In this document: positions 17,157-23,871 of the stretch, in pieces
How positions within the stretch are numbered: the first letter of the stretch is position 1
Layout of the letters: every line of letters begins with the position of its first letter
Virus record (IMG/VR): IMGVR_UViG_3300047472_000060
Span: 1 to 46,188 of that record
Strand: one strand, 5' to 3'
DNA: 46,188 nucleotides
Origin: a virus
Made by a program: the position numbers and the translations under genes
Notes under the pieces: generated by a model
What the model saw: only the letters and a program-made list of their open reading frames with translations
Database searches by the model: none
Told to the model about the DNA's origin: nothing

Positions 17157-17494
17157 GAGGCAACAGCCGTCACGTATCGAAGCTTCATTGTTCGGTCGGT
17201 CTTCCACTTGTGTGGGTAAGGGTAATCAGGAGCGCGCTTGTTGCGCTCAAAGAAAAGGTGACGTGCACAGTCCACGGCGATCACCGTGAACTTGATATGG
17301 CTTCCGCCTGCCGCTGTTGACCCGGGATTCCCAAGCTGCCATTGGCGCACAGGGTCCAGTTGGTCCCAGTTGTCAGCGACATACTTCGACATTGCATCGT
17401 ACTCGTGGTCCGTCATGGGACCATCGTCGAGCACGTAATACATGTAGGCGGCTACGATGATCTTGCGGGCCGCGAGGTCTGGCGTCAGCCCCAT
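17153..17494 (-). CDS. Small protein resembling NAD-dependent DNA ligase domain Ia
   Basis: 113 aa. The N-terminal helices contain AAYMYYVLDDGPMTDHEYDAM, very like the Ia motif of bacterial LigA (YY..D.P..SD.EYD) that binds the nicotinamide part of NAD+. No adenylation (KxDG) or downstream ligase domain is present, so it is not a ligase alone. Stand-alone proteins of this kind occur in phages; their role is unknown. ATG 17494 overlaps the methyltransferase gene end by 10 nt. Confidence 0.7.
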   Translation of the reverse strand: MGLTPDLAARKIIVAAYMYYVLDDGPMTDHEYDAMSKYVADNWDQLDPVRQWQLGNPGSTAAGGSHIKFTVIAVDCARHLFFERNKRAPDYPYPHKWKTDRTMKLRYVTAVAS

Positions 17495-18114
17495 TGGTCA
17501 GCCATGGCATCCGCGATGCCCTGATACGTGAGGCTGCGAAACTTCCAGCGGTCCTCACCTGGAGGAGCCAGATGGACAGCCTGCTTCGGCTTGCTGCCGG
17601 GCTTCAGGCGCTTCGCTTTCCTGCAGTCGTCCCATGTCGCATAGGTCGGCACGAGGGCCGGTAGCTCGCGTAACCAGAGGCACGTGGCCTTCTGCTCGGG
17701 ATCACCGAACATCCAAGGCTGCAGCGTCTGCGTCTGCTTCCCACAGCCGATGATCGCCTTGGCGTAACCCAGCATGATGGGGTTCTCGCAGGCGACCTTG
17801 CCGATATGCTTCGTGGTCCAGAGCTTCTCGAAGAACTGTGCGCCGAGACGTAGCTGTCGCCAGCGTTCGTTATCGACGCCATTTTCCTTCTTGCCATCGA
17901 TGTAGAGGTGCTTGCTCGAACTGTTAGAGAGATAGGTGCATGGTGGATGAAAGATACCTAGGTCCCAGTCTCGGTCGAGAACGGTGAGGACGTCGCCTTG
18001 GTAGTGGTAAGGGCTGTCCGAGGGTTCGAGGTCGCACGACCATGCGTCGTGACCTTTGGCTCGGAATGCGTCTCTCACTCGCCCGCTGAATTCACAGCCA
18101 ACGAGGACCCGCAG
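17485..18114 (-). CDS. Dcm-like DNA cytosine methyltransferase, non-ATG start
   Basis: Compact C5-methyltransferase-like protein. HPPCTYLSNSS is motif IV with the catalytic Cys, and ACENPIM corresponds to the ENV motif VI. The SAM-binding N-terminus RVLVGCEFSGRVRDAFRAKG is encoded upstream of the first GTG (18078), so the gene must start earlier. CTG at 18114 fits the usual M-R-V-L-V start and is used here (209 aa); ATT at 18129 is the only other plausible in-frame start. No clear SD is visible. It may modify phage DNA against restriction or be a host-directed methylase; specificity cannot be read from sequence. Confidence 0.7.
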   Translation of the reverse strand: MRVLVGCEFSGRVRDAFRAKGHDAWSCDLEPSDSPYHYQGDVLTVLDRDWDLGIFHPPCTYLSNSSSKHLYIDGKKENGVDNERWRQLRLGAQFFEKLWTTKHIGKVACENPIMLGYAKAIIGCGKQTQTLQPWMFGDPEQKATCLWLRELPALVPTYATWDDCRKAKRLKPGSKPKQAVHLAPPGEDRWKFRSLTYQGIADAMADQWG

Positions 18115-18130
18115 TTTGCGGGATGAAATA

Positions 18131-18712
18131 CTACGCTGCTAAGGAAATGATTTGTGCTTGAAACTTCTGTTGAGGTTGACGGTCGTAGCCTTCAGGACTG
18201 CGCATCTGCTCTTTGATGCGGTCAGTTCGCGCAGGCTGCTGAAGCTCCAGAATACGCTCCATCAGCTTAGGCACGCTCTCCTCAGGGATGATCACCTCGT
18301 TGCATCGAACCAACGGCGCAGCGAAGTGCGCTAGGTCTTCAATACGGGTGATCTTGTTCTCCGTGAAGCAGGGCTTGGCATCAATCGCATTGAAGCCCCA
18401 GTCGATCCTACCGTGCTCCTTAATGAACACCTCGCGGCCCATGGCCTGCATGACGATCATCGGAAGCTCGAACCGAGGGTCACGAGCGGCGTACGTGTAA
18501 TCGAACTCCGTCATCCGGCTCATGGCGTACAGGCTAAGGCGCTCGTGGTGCATCGCCAGCCGCATGCGGTTCTGGTAGACGTCCTGTTCGGCGCTCAGCT
18601 TCCAGCCTGCTTGCTGCAGGCGGTATGTGTTGGTCTCCCACCCCGCCCACTCAACTCGGAGCGGACGGGACAGGAGGCGGGCGTCACCCAATGTCGCGGA
18701 GGAGAACGCCAT
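18131..18712 (-). CDS. Unknown phage protein, 193 aa
   Basis: The chosen start MAFSSATLGDARLLSRPLRV begins the part that looks conserved (VEWAGWETNTYRLQQAGWKLSAEQD). The centre has RLAMHHERLSLYAMS and a Tyr-rich stretch; the C-terminus has Gln/Arg-rich helix. The translation upstream of this Met overlaps the preceding gene and looks unlike protein. I do not recognise a catalytic motif. The WAGWE...LQQAGW pattern suggests a small modular fold reused in phages. Confidence 0.7.
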   Translation of the reverse strand: MAFSSATLGDARLLSRPLRVEWAGWETNTYRLQQAGWKLSAEQDVYQNRMRLAMHHERLSLYAMSRMTEFDYTYAARDPRFELPMIVMQAMGREVFIKEHGRIDWGFNAIDAKPCFTENKITRIEDLAHFAAPLVRCNEVIIPEESVPKLMERILELQQPARTDRIKEQMRSPEGYDRQPQQKFQAQIISLAA

Positions 18713-18854
18713 ACTCGTCGCGCAGGTTCTGGACGATACGCTCGGCGTCAGCAATCTGCTTCAGCTTGGCCTTGATCTTCGACTTGGCGATAGTCGCCTT
18801 CTCGTCGCTGATTTCCTTGAGGGCTTCAGCTTCGACCTTCTTGATGTCAAACAT
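18684..18854 (-). CDS. Lys/Glu-rich helical protein, 56 aa
   Basis: MFDIKKVEAEALKEISDEKA followed by a continuous helix with heptads to RDIG; probable coiled coil. The ATG at 18854 overlaps the end of the small membrane gene upstream by 8 nt. Function unknown. Confidence 0.7.
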   Translation of the reverse strand: MFDIKKVEAEALKEISDEKATIAKSKIKAKLKQIADAERIVQNLRDEYGVLLRDIG

Positions 18855-19011
18855 GGCTGTCCATATTCCAGAGGGACTTGAAGTCATACGCGAACCCGAT
18901 GGGCGCGTTGACGATGTATTCGAGGAGCACAATCGGGCCCACAAGGCACATAACGAACCTGCGGACCCCTTTGTTCTTGATGCGTGGCACCCACGCGAAG
19001 CAGCGGATCAC
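18847..19011 (-). CDS. 54-aa membrane protein
   Basis: GTG start inside GTGA at the stop of the preceding gene. A basic N-terminus (RCFAWVPRIKNKGVRR) precedes one membrane segment (FVMCLVGPIVLLEYIVNAPIG) and a short tail. The positive-inside pattern suggests the N-terminus is cytoplasmic. Unknown role. Confidence 0.65.
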   Translation of the reverse strand: MIRCFAWVPRIKNKGVRRFVMCLVGPIVLLEYIVNAPIGFAYDFKSLWNMDSHV

Positions 19012-19238
19012 AGGCGGTCAACCTTCGGACCAGCGAAGCGCTTGGTCATCTTCTTGGTCAGCGGCGTCTCACGGGGAGTGACGTTGGTGATGGCGTCCGC
19101 GAGTTCACCCTCGACCTCAGGCTCTGCCTCACGCTTCTGCAGCAACTCTTCGATACGCAGGAGAGCGTCGAGAATCTGCTGTTCGAGGGTCCGCTGGTGG
19201 TGCTGGTCGTGGGGTCGCTGTCGGTCAGCTAGGGTCAT
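19008..19238 (-). CDS. Unknown 76-aa helical protein
   Basis: Starts MTLADRQRPHDQHHQRTLEQ, then a helix (ILDALLRIEELLQKREAEPE) and a Lys-rich end. ATG at 19238 overlaps the previous stop (ATGA). No domain recognised. Confidence 0.65.
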   Translation of the reverse strand: MTLADRQRPHDQHHQRTLEQQILDALLRIEELLQKREAEPEVEGELADAITNVTPRETPLTKKMTKRFAGPKVDRL

Positions 19239-19342
19239 GCGCGTCCAATCTTGTGTATCCAGATGAAGTTGTCGCCCTTGCGCCACCAACCGGAGGCGAG
19301 AAGGCCCCTGATCAACTCAGGGTCTTTGGTTCGGATGATCAT
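19235..19342 (-). CDS. 35-aa basic protein
   Basis: MIIRTKDPELIRGLLASGWW then RKGDNFIWIHKIGRA. ATGA overlaps on both sides support that it is translated. A compact Trp-rich basic micro-protein with no known family. Confidence 0.6.
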   Translation of the reverse strand: MIIRTKDPELIRGLLASGWWRKGDNFIWIHKIGRA

Positions 19343-19692
19343 TGCTGCGGTCGGCAACCAGGTATGAGCCTGAGGGGCCAGATGCACTCCAACGTCACCT
19401 CAGGTTCACCTTCGGCTACGTAGGGCACAGGGGGCGATACGACAGCGCCATTCTTTGTCGAGCCCACACTTGCACCACTTCCCCGGGGTGTCTTTGGCGG
19501 GCGTGACGGGACCTTTGGGGGCGCTGGCTTGAAGTCGGGCACGGTGATCGTCGGGAGCGTAGGAGCGCTCGGGAACGCATCGTGCGCTTGCCGGATGATT
19601 TCCGTCGGGGTCGTAGGGGCTAGGTAGTGGAAGCTGCAACTGCCAAGCCATGCGAGCACCCCGAACAGAGGGATGAAGAGAAGTTTCTTCAC
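19339..19692 (-). CDS. Pro-rich lipoprotein
   Basis: 117 aa. The N-terminal signal MKKLLFIPLFGVLAWLGSC is a lipoprotein signal peptide with the acylated Cys at residue 19. The mature part is Pro/Thr/Lys-rich, suiting an extended periplasmic protein. It recalls o-spanins (Rz1), but those are normally next to i-spanin and endolysin genes in the late arm, whereas this is in the leftward arm. Alternatives are a superinfection-exclusion lipoprotein or surface protein. Confidence 0.75.
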   Translation of the reverse strand: MKKLLFIPLFGVLAWLGSCSFHYLAPTTPTEIIRQAHDAFPSAPTLPTITVPDFKPAPPKVPSRPPKTPRGSGASVGSTKNGAVVSPPVPYVAEGEPEVTLECIWPLRLIPGCRPQQ

Positions 19693-19886
19693 GAGACTTT
19701 GGTAACCTTGTACTTGGTGACCTCGGAGACCTTGGCCGTGACCTTCACAACGACGCTGTCGCCGCTGTATTCCTTCGCGGCCTCGATTGCCTCAGCCTCG
19801 GTCGCGTAGCCCTGCGGGACGCTGTTGTCGTCCGTCACCATGAAAGCGTCAGAGTGATCGACGCTGTGGATGATGTAGAATTTCAT
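19689..19886 (-). CDS. Unknown 65-aa protein
   Basis: MKFYIIHSVDHSDAFMVTDD with alternating beta and helical sequence (YATEAEAIEAAKEY). The ATG at 19886 has a GGAGAAGAACC SD. Looks like a small single-domain fold of the type often used by phages; no function assigned. Confidence 0.7.
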   Translation of the reverse strand: MKFYIIHSVDHSDAFMVTDDNSVPQGYATEAEAIEAAKEYSGDSVVVKVTAKVSEVTKYKVTKVS

Positions 19887-20329
19887 AGGTTCTTCTCCCA
19901 ATAGCAGGTGTGCCGGAAGCCCCAAGGGACAGCCGGAGTGAACATGCGGTATCCGCACTTGATTAGGTTGTTGGCTGACGAAGGATTGTCAGTGGTGTCG
20001 GTGATGATGCCGCGATAGCCTAGGCGGCGCGCTTTCGCTTCACGTACTCTAACAAAGCGTCGTTGCAGGCCTTGGCCACGATGCTCTTTCCGCACTGCCG
20101 CGCGCTTGAGATAACCAAGCGCCGGGTCGGCATAGGTAGGAGTGATGCCGCAGAAACCGGCAAGGTCTCGTCGTCCATCAACTGCATAAGCCAGCCACCA
20201 ATGACCTCGTGACGTCTCCGCTGCAGAAATGTTTGGAGCACTGTCTGCGAAGCATTCTTCGTGAAGCTCGCGGAGGATATCGACAACCTCTTCGTCGAAG
20301 CCATCAACCTCTCTGATACGATAGGCCAT
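19883..20329 (-). CDS. GNAT-family N-acetyltransferase
   Basis: 148 aa. Motif A is visible in AVRKEHRGQGLQRRFVR (R-x-x-G-x-G/A acetyl-CoA loop), followed by LGYRGIITDTTDNPSSANNLIKCGYRM, the GNAT motif B pattern. The N-terminus (MAYRIREVDGFDEEVVDILR) is a usual GNAT beginning and fixes the start at 20329. Substrate unknown. Phage GNATs can acetylate host proteins or modified nucleobases; nothing in the sequence chooses. Confidence 0.85.
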   Translation of the reverse strand: MAYRIREVDGFDEEVVDILRELHEECFADSAPNISAAETSRGHWWLAYAVDGRRDLAGFCGITPTYADPALGYLKRAAVRKEHRGQGLQRRFVRVREAKARRLGYRGIITDTTDNPSSANNLIKCGYRMFTPAVPWGFRHTCYWEKNL

Positions 20330-20498
20330 CGCACATGATGTGTACGCTCTCGTCCTCGTTCGAGTACGTAGCGCCATCAGGGAATTCGACGGTGAACTCG
20401 GCTTCACCTATAGCCCAGATTTCGGCCTTGATGCCTGCCGCCTTCAGCACGCCTTCGATGCGCGTCTCGGCTTCCTCGCGCGTCAGCTTAAGCGTCAT
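20304..20498 (-). CDS. Unknown 64-aa protein
   Basis: MTLKLTREEAETRIEGVLKA begins a helix-strand protein with an acidic C-terminal half. It overlaps the acetyltransferase gene by 26 nt. No family recognised. Confidence 0.6.
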   Translation of the reverse strand: MTLKLTREEAETRIEGVLKAAGIKAEIWAIGEAEFTVEFPDGATYSNEDESVHIMCDGLSYQRG

Positions 20499-20745
20499 AG
20501 AAGTTGCTCGTCACGGTGACCGTGTTGCGACCACGGGACACCGTCTTCACGATGGTCACCTCGTCGATGCCGTAGCGTCCGCCGTTGTCCTGCAGATAGC
20601 TGCGGGCGTCGGCTTCTGCAGCTTCCTTGGTCGCGAAGGGGCCTGCGAAGGCCTGCTCGGACGGACACAGGTGCCAGAACTCGCCAAAGGTCACCATCGA
20701 GCACTCGCCCTCGATCACGGCGTTGTTGGAAACGATGTCAGTCAT
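20488..20745 (-). CDS. Unknown 85-aa protein
   Basis: Starts MTDIVSNNAVIEGECSMVTF; the TTAGGAAGCAGC just upstream is a good SD and decides this start over an earlier Met. Contains FATKEAAEADARSYLQDNGG, a repeat-like Ala/Glu helix also seen in several small proteins of this arm. Confidence 0.65.
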   Translation of the reverse strand: MTDIVSNNAVIEGECSMVTFGEFWHLCPSEQAFAGPFATKEAAEADARSYLQDNGGRYGIDEVTIVKTVSRGRNTVTVTSNFYDA

Positions 20746-20759
20746 GCTGCTTCCTAAGA

Positions 20760-21017
20760 TCACTTACGCTCCATAGCGTCTGCTAGTGCTTTCATCAGGT
20801 CGTAGGCCTGCCCTTGCGTCACCTCCAGAACCTCTGCGGTGTCGCGGCCGGGCCACTCCTGACGGATGATGATTGTCTCGTCAGCCTTCGCTCCATCACG
20901 CGACCACCAGACTTCCACGAGGGGACATCCGGGGCGCACTTGGCCCCCGGGCGTAACCTTCAGTGTGTCTGCGTCGATGATGTAGCTGGTGCCGTGAGCG
21001 TCAGTTGCCCGCTTCAA
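20760..21017 (-). CDS. Unknown 85-aa protein
   Basis: TTG start at 21017 with GGAG about 10 nt upstream; the frame overlaps the previous gene by 17 nt. It has a beta-rich N-terminal half and a helix at the end (GQAYDLMKALADAMERK). No family recognised. Confidence 0.6.
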   Translation of the reverse strand: MKRATDAHGTSYIIDADTLKVTPGGQVRPGCPLVEVWWSRDGAKADETIIIRQEWPGRDTAEVLEVTQGQAYDLMKALADAMERK

Positions 21018-21552
21018 CTAACGGGTACTCCTCTTCGAACTGACGCTTCTTCTTCAGAACCTCGTGCAGCATGCCGCTCGCATTGAACAGGACGGCGCAC
21101 AGTTCGGTTTCGAGGTCTTTGTGGATGGTCTCCCCACGGACAACCTCGGTCACCGGGAGGCCCCTGTGGAGCTTCCAGACGCTGAAGAAGTGCCGGAAGA
21201 GAGACTTCATGTAGGCCACGACCGGGATGCCAAGCTGCCAGTTGTCGCTCTCGCGCATCAAGCCATCAGGCATCTTGCGCGCCTTGTGCATATGCTCGGC
21301 GTAGCGTTCGAGGACCAGCGGCGAGAGGAAGCCTTCGAAGTCCAGCTTGTTCGCGTCGAGGTCTCGGGTTGCCCCAGTGCCGAACTGACGCACGCCCTTC
21401 TCGGTCTGGGGCATCAGGTCGGAGCCACGAGGACGGGCTGCAGCTTCGTTTGCTTCAGTCCAAGCCTTCTCGGCGGCAACCTGCTGCGCCTTGTTCATGA
21501 GGTCCTGCTGCTTTTGCCACAGGTCACGTTGGTATTCGTTCTGAAAGATCAC
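21001..21552 (-). CDS. dATP/dGTP diphosphohydrolase-like domain protein (DUF5664)
   Basis: 183 aa from GTG 21552 (GTGA overlap, SD GGGAG). The core RQFGTGATRDLDANKLDFEG, FLSPLVLERYAEHMHKARKM and RESDNWQLGIPVVAYMKSLF-R-H match the dNTP diphosphohydrolase N-terminal family (DUF5664), related to all-alpha NTP pyrophosphatases. Asp/Glu/His residues in these helices would bind metal. Such enzymes hydrolyse dATP or dGTP to monophosphates, shaping the nucleotide pool. It is next to a deoxynucleotidase-like gene, supporting a pool-adjusting pair. Confidence 0.8.
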   Translation of the reverse strand: MIFQNEYQRDLWQKQQDLMNKAQQVAAEKAWTEANEAAARPRGSDLMPQTEKGVRQFGTGATRDLDANKLDFEGFLSPLVLERYAEHMHKARKMPDGLMRESDNWQLGIPVVAYMKSLFRHFFSVWKLHRGLPVTEVVRGETIHKDLETELCAVLFNASGMLHEVLKKKRQFEEEYPLVEAGN

Positions 21553-22040
21553 TTGATTACTCCCAACGCACGCAGCGTCGTCAGCGTGTTCGCAGCGCTC
21601 GTATGGATGACGTAGATGCCACCAGCCTTCTGCCACGCATCACGATTGACAGCGCGGTCGTCGATCAGGATGTCGCCCGGCTTGCAGAGCTTCGGCTTGT
21701 CCTTGGTCGCACAGGTGTGGACCGTGATAGGGTCGGAGCCTGTGGCGCGTTCGAACGAACTGATCCACGAGCGCTTCTGCGTAGCAACACGCTCACCGTT
21801 CTCCCGAGGGAGCGCAGTGAGAATCTCTGGGTTCAGATGTTTGATCTTGGCCCACAGATGCCGTGCGTCAGGCATGAGCGGAAGGTCGAGGAAGAAGTCA
21901 GGGTGTTGGTTCAACTCTTCCCAGAACTTGTCTGGGCCCCAGATGAACTCGTACTTGTAGATGTTGTCTGTCTGGAGGATGGCCTCGGCTGGCTTGTCGA
22001 AGTCAGCTACAACGCCATCCATATCGACGAATAGGGTCAA
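21549..22040 (-). CDS. HAD-family 5'(3')-deoxyribonucleotidase-like phosphatase
   Basis: 163 aa from TTG 22040 (TTGA overlap with the gene before). Motif I is FVDMDGVVADFD with nucleophile Asp and acid Asp; motif II Thr is in ILTALPREN; motif III/IV is KPGDILIDDRAVN. These describe the dNT/5' nucleotidase, C-terminal type, that removes phosphate from deoxynucleoside monophosphates. Together with the dNTP diphosphohydrolase-like protein it could remove a chosen deoxynucleotide. Confidence 0.83.
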   Translation of the reverse strand: MTLFVDMDGVVADFDKPAEAILQTDNIYKYEFIWGPDKFWEELNQHPDFFLDLPLMPDARHLWAKIKHLNPEILTALPRENGERVATQKRSWISSFERATGSDPITVHTCATKDKPKLCKPGDILIDDRAVNRDAWQKAGGIYVIHTSAANTLTTLRALGVIK

Positions 22041-22171
22041 TACGTCACGCTCGCAGTTAGGACCGCAGCAGCGGCCCAATAGATGGTAAGGCGGATATCG
22101 CCAGAGAAACCGTAGACAACCGATGACCCTACGCTCAGCAGGATCATCAGCGTCGGCATTACTTTGATCAC
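22037..22171 (-). CDS. 44-aa membrane protein
   Basis: GTG 22171 lies in a GTGA overlap. Two short hydrophobic segments (TLMILLSVGSSVVYGF and LTIYWAAAAVLTASV) suggest a hairpin in the membrane. A longer form starting at ATG 22231 would run deep into the gene before and is less likely. Confidence 0.6.
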   Translation of the reverse strand: MIKVMPTLMILLSVGSSVVYGFSGDIRLTIYWAAAAVLTASVTY

Positions 22172-22386
22172 GCAGCCATCCAGAGCTTGCCAGAAGCTCC
22201 TGTTGATTTGCTGCGCGCTCGTGAGGACCACACTACGTGTCCTGATTTGTTAAGCTCTGCCATTCGGGTGCTGACAGTCTGAACCCGAAGTCCTGTATCT
22301 GCGCAGATATCAGAGACAGTCACACCCAAAGGGTATCCCTTCACTAACGACAGCAGATGGCTCTTGTAGGCGTCTAAGGTGTCCAA
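22168..22386 (-). CDS. Small winged-helix DNA-binding protein
   Basis: 72 aa from TTG 22386. LLSLVKGYPLGVTVSDICAD and TGLRVQTVSTRMAELNKSGH form a winged helix-turn-helix of the MarR/DprA-C type, followed by a basic wing (SSRARSKSTGASGKLW). It overlaps the exonuclease gene by 13 nt. It probably binds DNA; the target is unknown. Confidence 0.65.
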   Translation of the reverse strand: MDTLDAYKSHLLSLVKGYPLGVTVSDICADTGLRVQTVSTRMAELNKSGHVVWSSRARSKSTGASGKLWMAA

Positions 22387-23246
22387 AGGATCGGTTCTTT
22401 CTTCTTGTTGTCCCAGTCTTGCCAACGAAGGATGCGCGCCAGCCGTGCTTGTCGCAGAGCGTCCTCTTCCGTGAGGCCAGCCTTGGCGTACAGGGAGACC
22501 ACACCGGCCCACAGGTCATCCGTGGGCTCCTCTTTCCATCTGGTCTCCGTCTCGCCCTTGCGCTTGCCCCGCTGCATCGTGTGCTCGTATGGCACGGCGA
22601 TGTAGGGCGCGTTGACGAAGGCTTCTGCGGTGACCATGCCGACCCCGGGGCACCCCGGGTAACCATCAGTGATGTCGCCCGCGAGCGTCTGCATCATGTG
22701 GAACTTGTCGGCCTCCTCCTCCGTTACGGTCACAAGGTCGCCCTTGCGCCATACCTGGGTTGGGATGGTCTGCATGTCCTTGTCCTGCGAGACGATGATG
22801 CGCTGGGTGTCCTTCATCGGCATGGTTGCCAGAACGCCCATCACGTCGTCAGCCTCAAGGCCTACGAAGTTCTTGCAGTTGTACTTGGTCTCGACCCACT
22901 TCCGCATCATCGCGTAACACAGAGGCTTGCGTGAGTTGGCTCGGTTGTTCTTGTAGGTCGGATCGACGTCGAAGCGGAAGTTCGCCTGCTTGTCGAGTTC
23001 GAAATTGAAATCGGAGGTGGTCGAGAAGCATAGGAAGTGCTCCGTGGTCTCGAACCGTTCGAAGAACCGCTCGATCATTTCCTCGAAGACTTGCTGAGCC
23101 TTCCCCGGGGACGAAGTGAGCACGTGGATCGGAGGCTCACGCCAATCAATCTCGTCCAGCACCACGTTCCATTTGGTTTCATGCTCGACAGCAGCGGTTG
23201 CCTTGAACAGCATCTCGTCGCCGTCGATCAGTAGAAGCTTCTTCAC
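22374..23246 (-). CDS. 5'-3' exonuclease (FEN/T7 gp6-like)
   Basis: 290 aa. LLLIDGDEMLFKA (metal Asp), FVGLEADDVMGVLA, IIVSQDKDMQTIP and GDITDGYPGCPGVGMVTA are the conserved FEN-type nuclease motifs, the last being the H3TH DNA-binding loop. In T7-like phages gp6 removes RNA primers and degrades host DNA. It lies downstream of the DNA polymerase, as usual. ATG 23246. Confidence 0.93.
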   Translation of the reverse strand: MKKLLLIDGDEMLFKATAAVEHETKWNVVLDEIDWREPPIHVLTSSPGKAQQVFEEMIERFFERFETTEHFLCFSTTSDFNFELDKQANFRFDVDPTYKNNRANSRKPLCYAMMRKWVETKYNCKNFVGLEADDVMGVLATMPMKDTQRIIVSQDKDMQTIPTQVWRKGDLVTVTEEEADKFHMMQTLAGDITDGYPGCPGVGMVTAEAFVNAPYIAVPYEHTMQRGKRKGETETRWKEEPTDDLWAGVVSLYAKAGLTEEDALRQARLARILRWQDWDNKKKEPILWTP

Positions 23247-23440
23247 ACAGTCACTTTCTGCAAGGTGTCTGCCGACCAGTTCACGAAGCCCACCTCGGAG
23301 TATTCGTCCGGGTAGATCGTCTTGTAGGCGGCGTCACCTTGCTTCTGCGTAGGCTTGCAGTCCCAGAACAGGATCGCCAAGTCATCACCGCTCTCCGTAC
23401 GTCCGGTGGTCACCCAGCCTTTCATTGCCGTTATGGTCAC
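23243..23440 (-). CDS. Unknown 65-aa protein
   Basis: GTG 23440 in a GTGA overlap; product begins TITAMKGWVTTGRTESGDDL. Beta-rich small protein with IYPDEYSEVGFVNW near the end. No family recognised; between polymerase and exonuclease genes. Confidence 0.65.
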   Translation of the reverse strand: MTITAMKGWVTTGRTESGDDLAILFWDCKPTQKQGDAAYKTIYPDEYSEVGFVNWSADTLQKVTV

Positions 23441-23652
23441 TGGCGAACGGTCTCCGCGTATGCCGACCAATTGGCCACGGCGTCCTGCAGCGTCTCGTAG
23501 TAGTCTGCAGCCTGATCAGCGATGATCTCCTGCACGAGGGTGTCGGCCTTCGCCGGGCGAGCCCGTGCATCAGCAACACCTGCCAGATAGCCAGCGTCCC
23601 ATGCGGCGTCACGCACGGCTTCGACTTCACTGACGATGGTTTCGATTGACAT
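23437..23652 (-). CDS. Unknown 71-aa helical protein
   Basis: MSIETIVSEVEAVRDAAWDA onward is almost entirely helical and Ala-rich. ATG at 23652 shares a base with the preceding TAA. No domain recognised. Confidence 0.65.
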   Translation of the reverse strand: MSIETIVSEVEAVRDAAWDAGYLAGVADARARPAKADTLVQEIIADQAADYYETLQDAVANWSAYAETVRQ

Positions 23653-23825
23653 TAGTCGTCCTTTTCGTTGAGCCACACGAGGCCCTTGCTGGTGATCAGC
23701 CACGTCTTGGCGAAGCGCTGAGCGCCTACCTTGGTCGATATGAGTTGAAGGGAAGCGGCCATCGCGATGACCTCGGCTTCCTTGCGTGCGAGGTCACTCT
23801 TGACCCTCACGTGCTCCCGCTGCAC
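23652..23825 (-). CDS. Unknown 57-aa protein, start uncertain
   Basis: The reading frame is open well into the polymerase gene, so the start must be internal. GTG 23825 is the first usable start after the polymerase stop, giving QREHVRVKSDLARKEAEVIA followed by a wing-like end (FAKTWLITSKGLVWLNEKDD), a pattern common in winged-helix proteins. No clear SD. Confidence 0.5.
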   Translation of the reverse strand: MQREHVRVKSDLARKEAEVIAMAASLQLISTKVGAQRFAKTWLITSKGLVWLNEKDD

Positions 23826-23871
23826 TTGGCGCAGGATGCGTAGGAGACGCCCGTAGGCGTCCCCTGTGTCT

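Noticed and set aside
19339-19692. Firm Rz1 spanin call
   Set aside because: Lipoprotein signal and Pro-rich body fit, but it lies in the leftward arm without a partner i-spanin; left as a lipoprotein.
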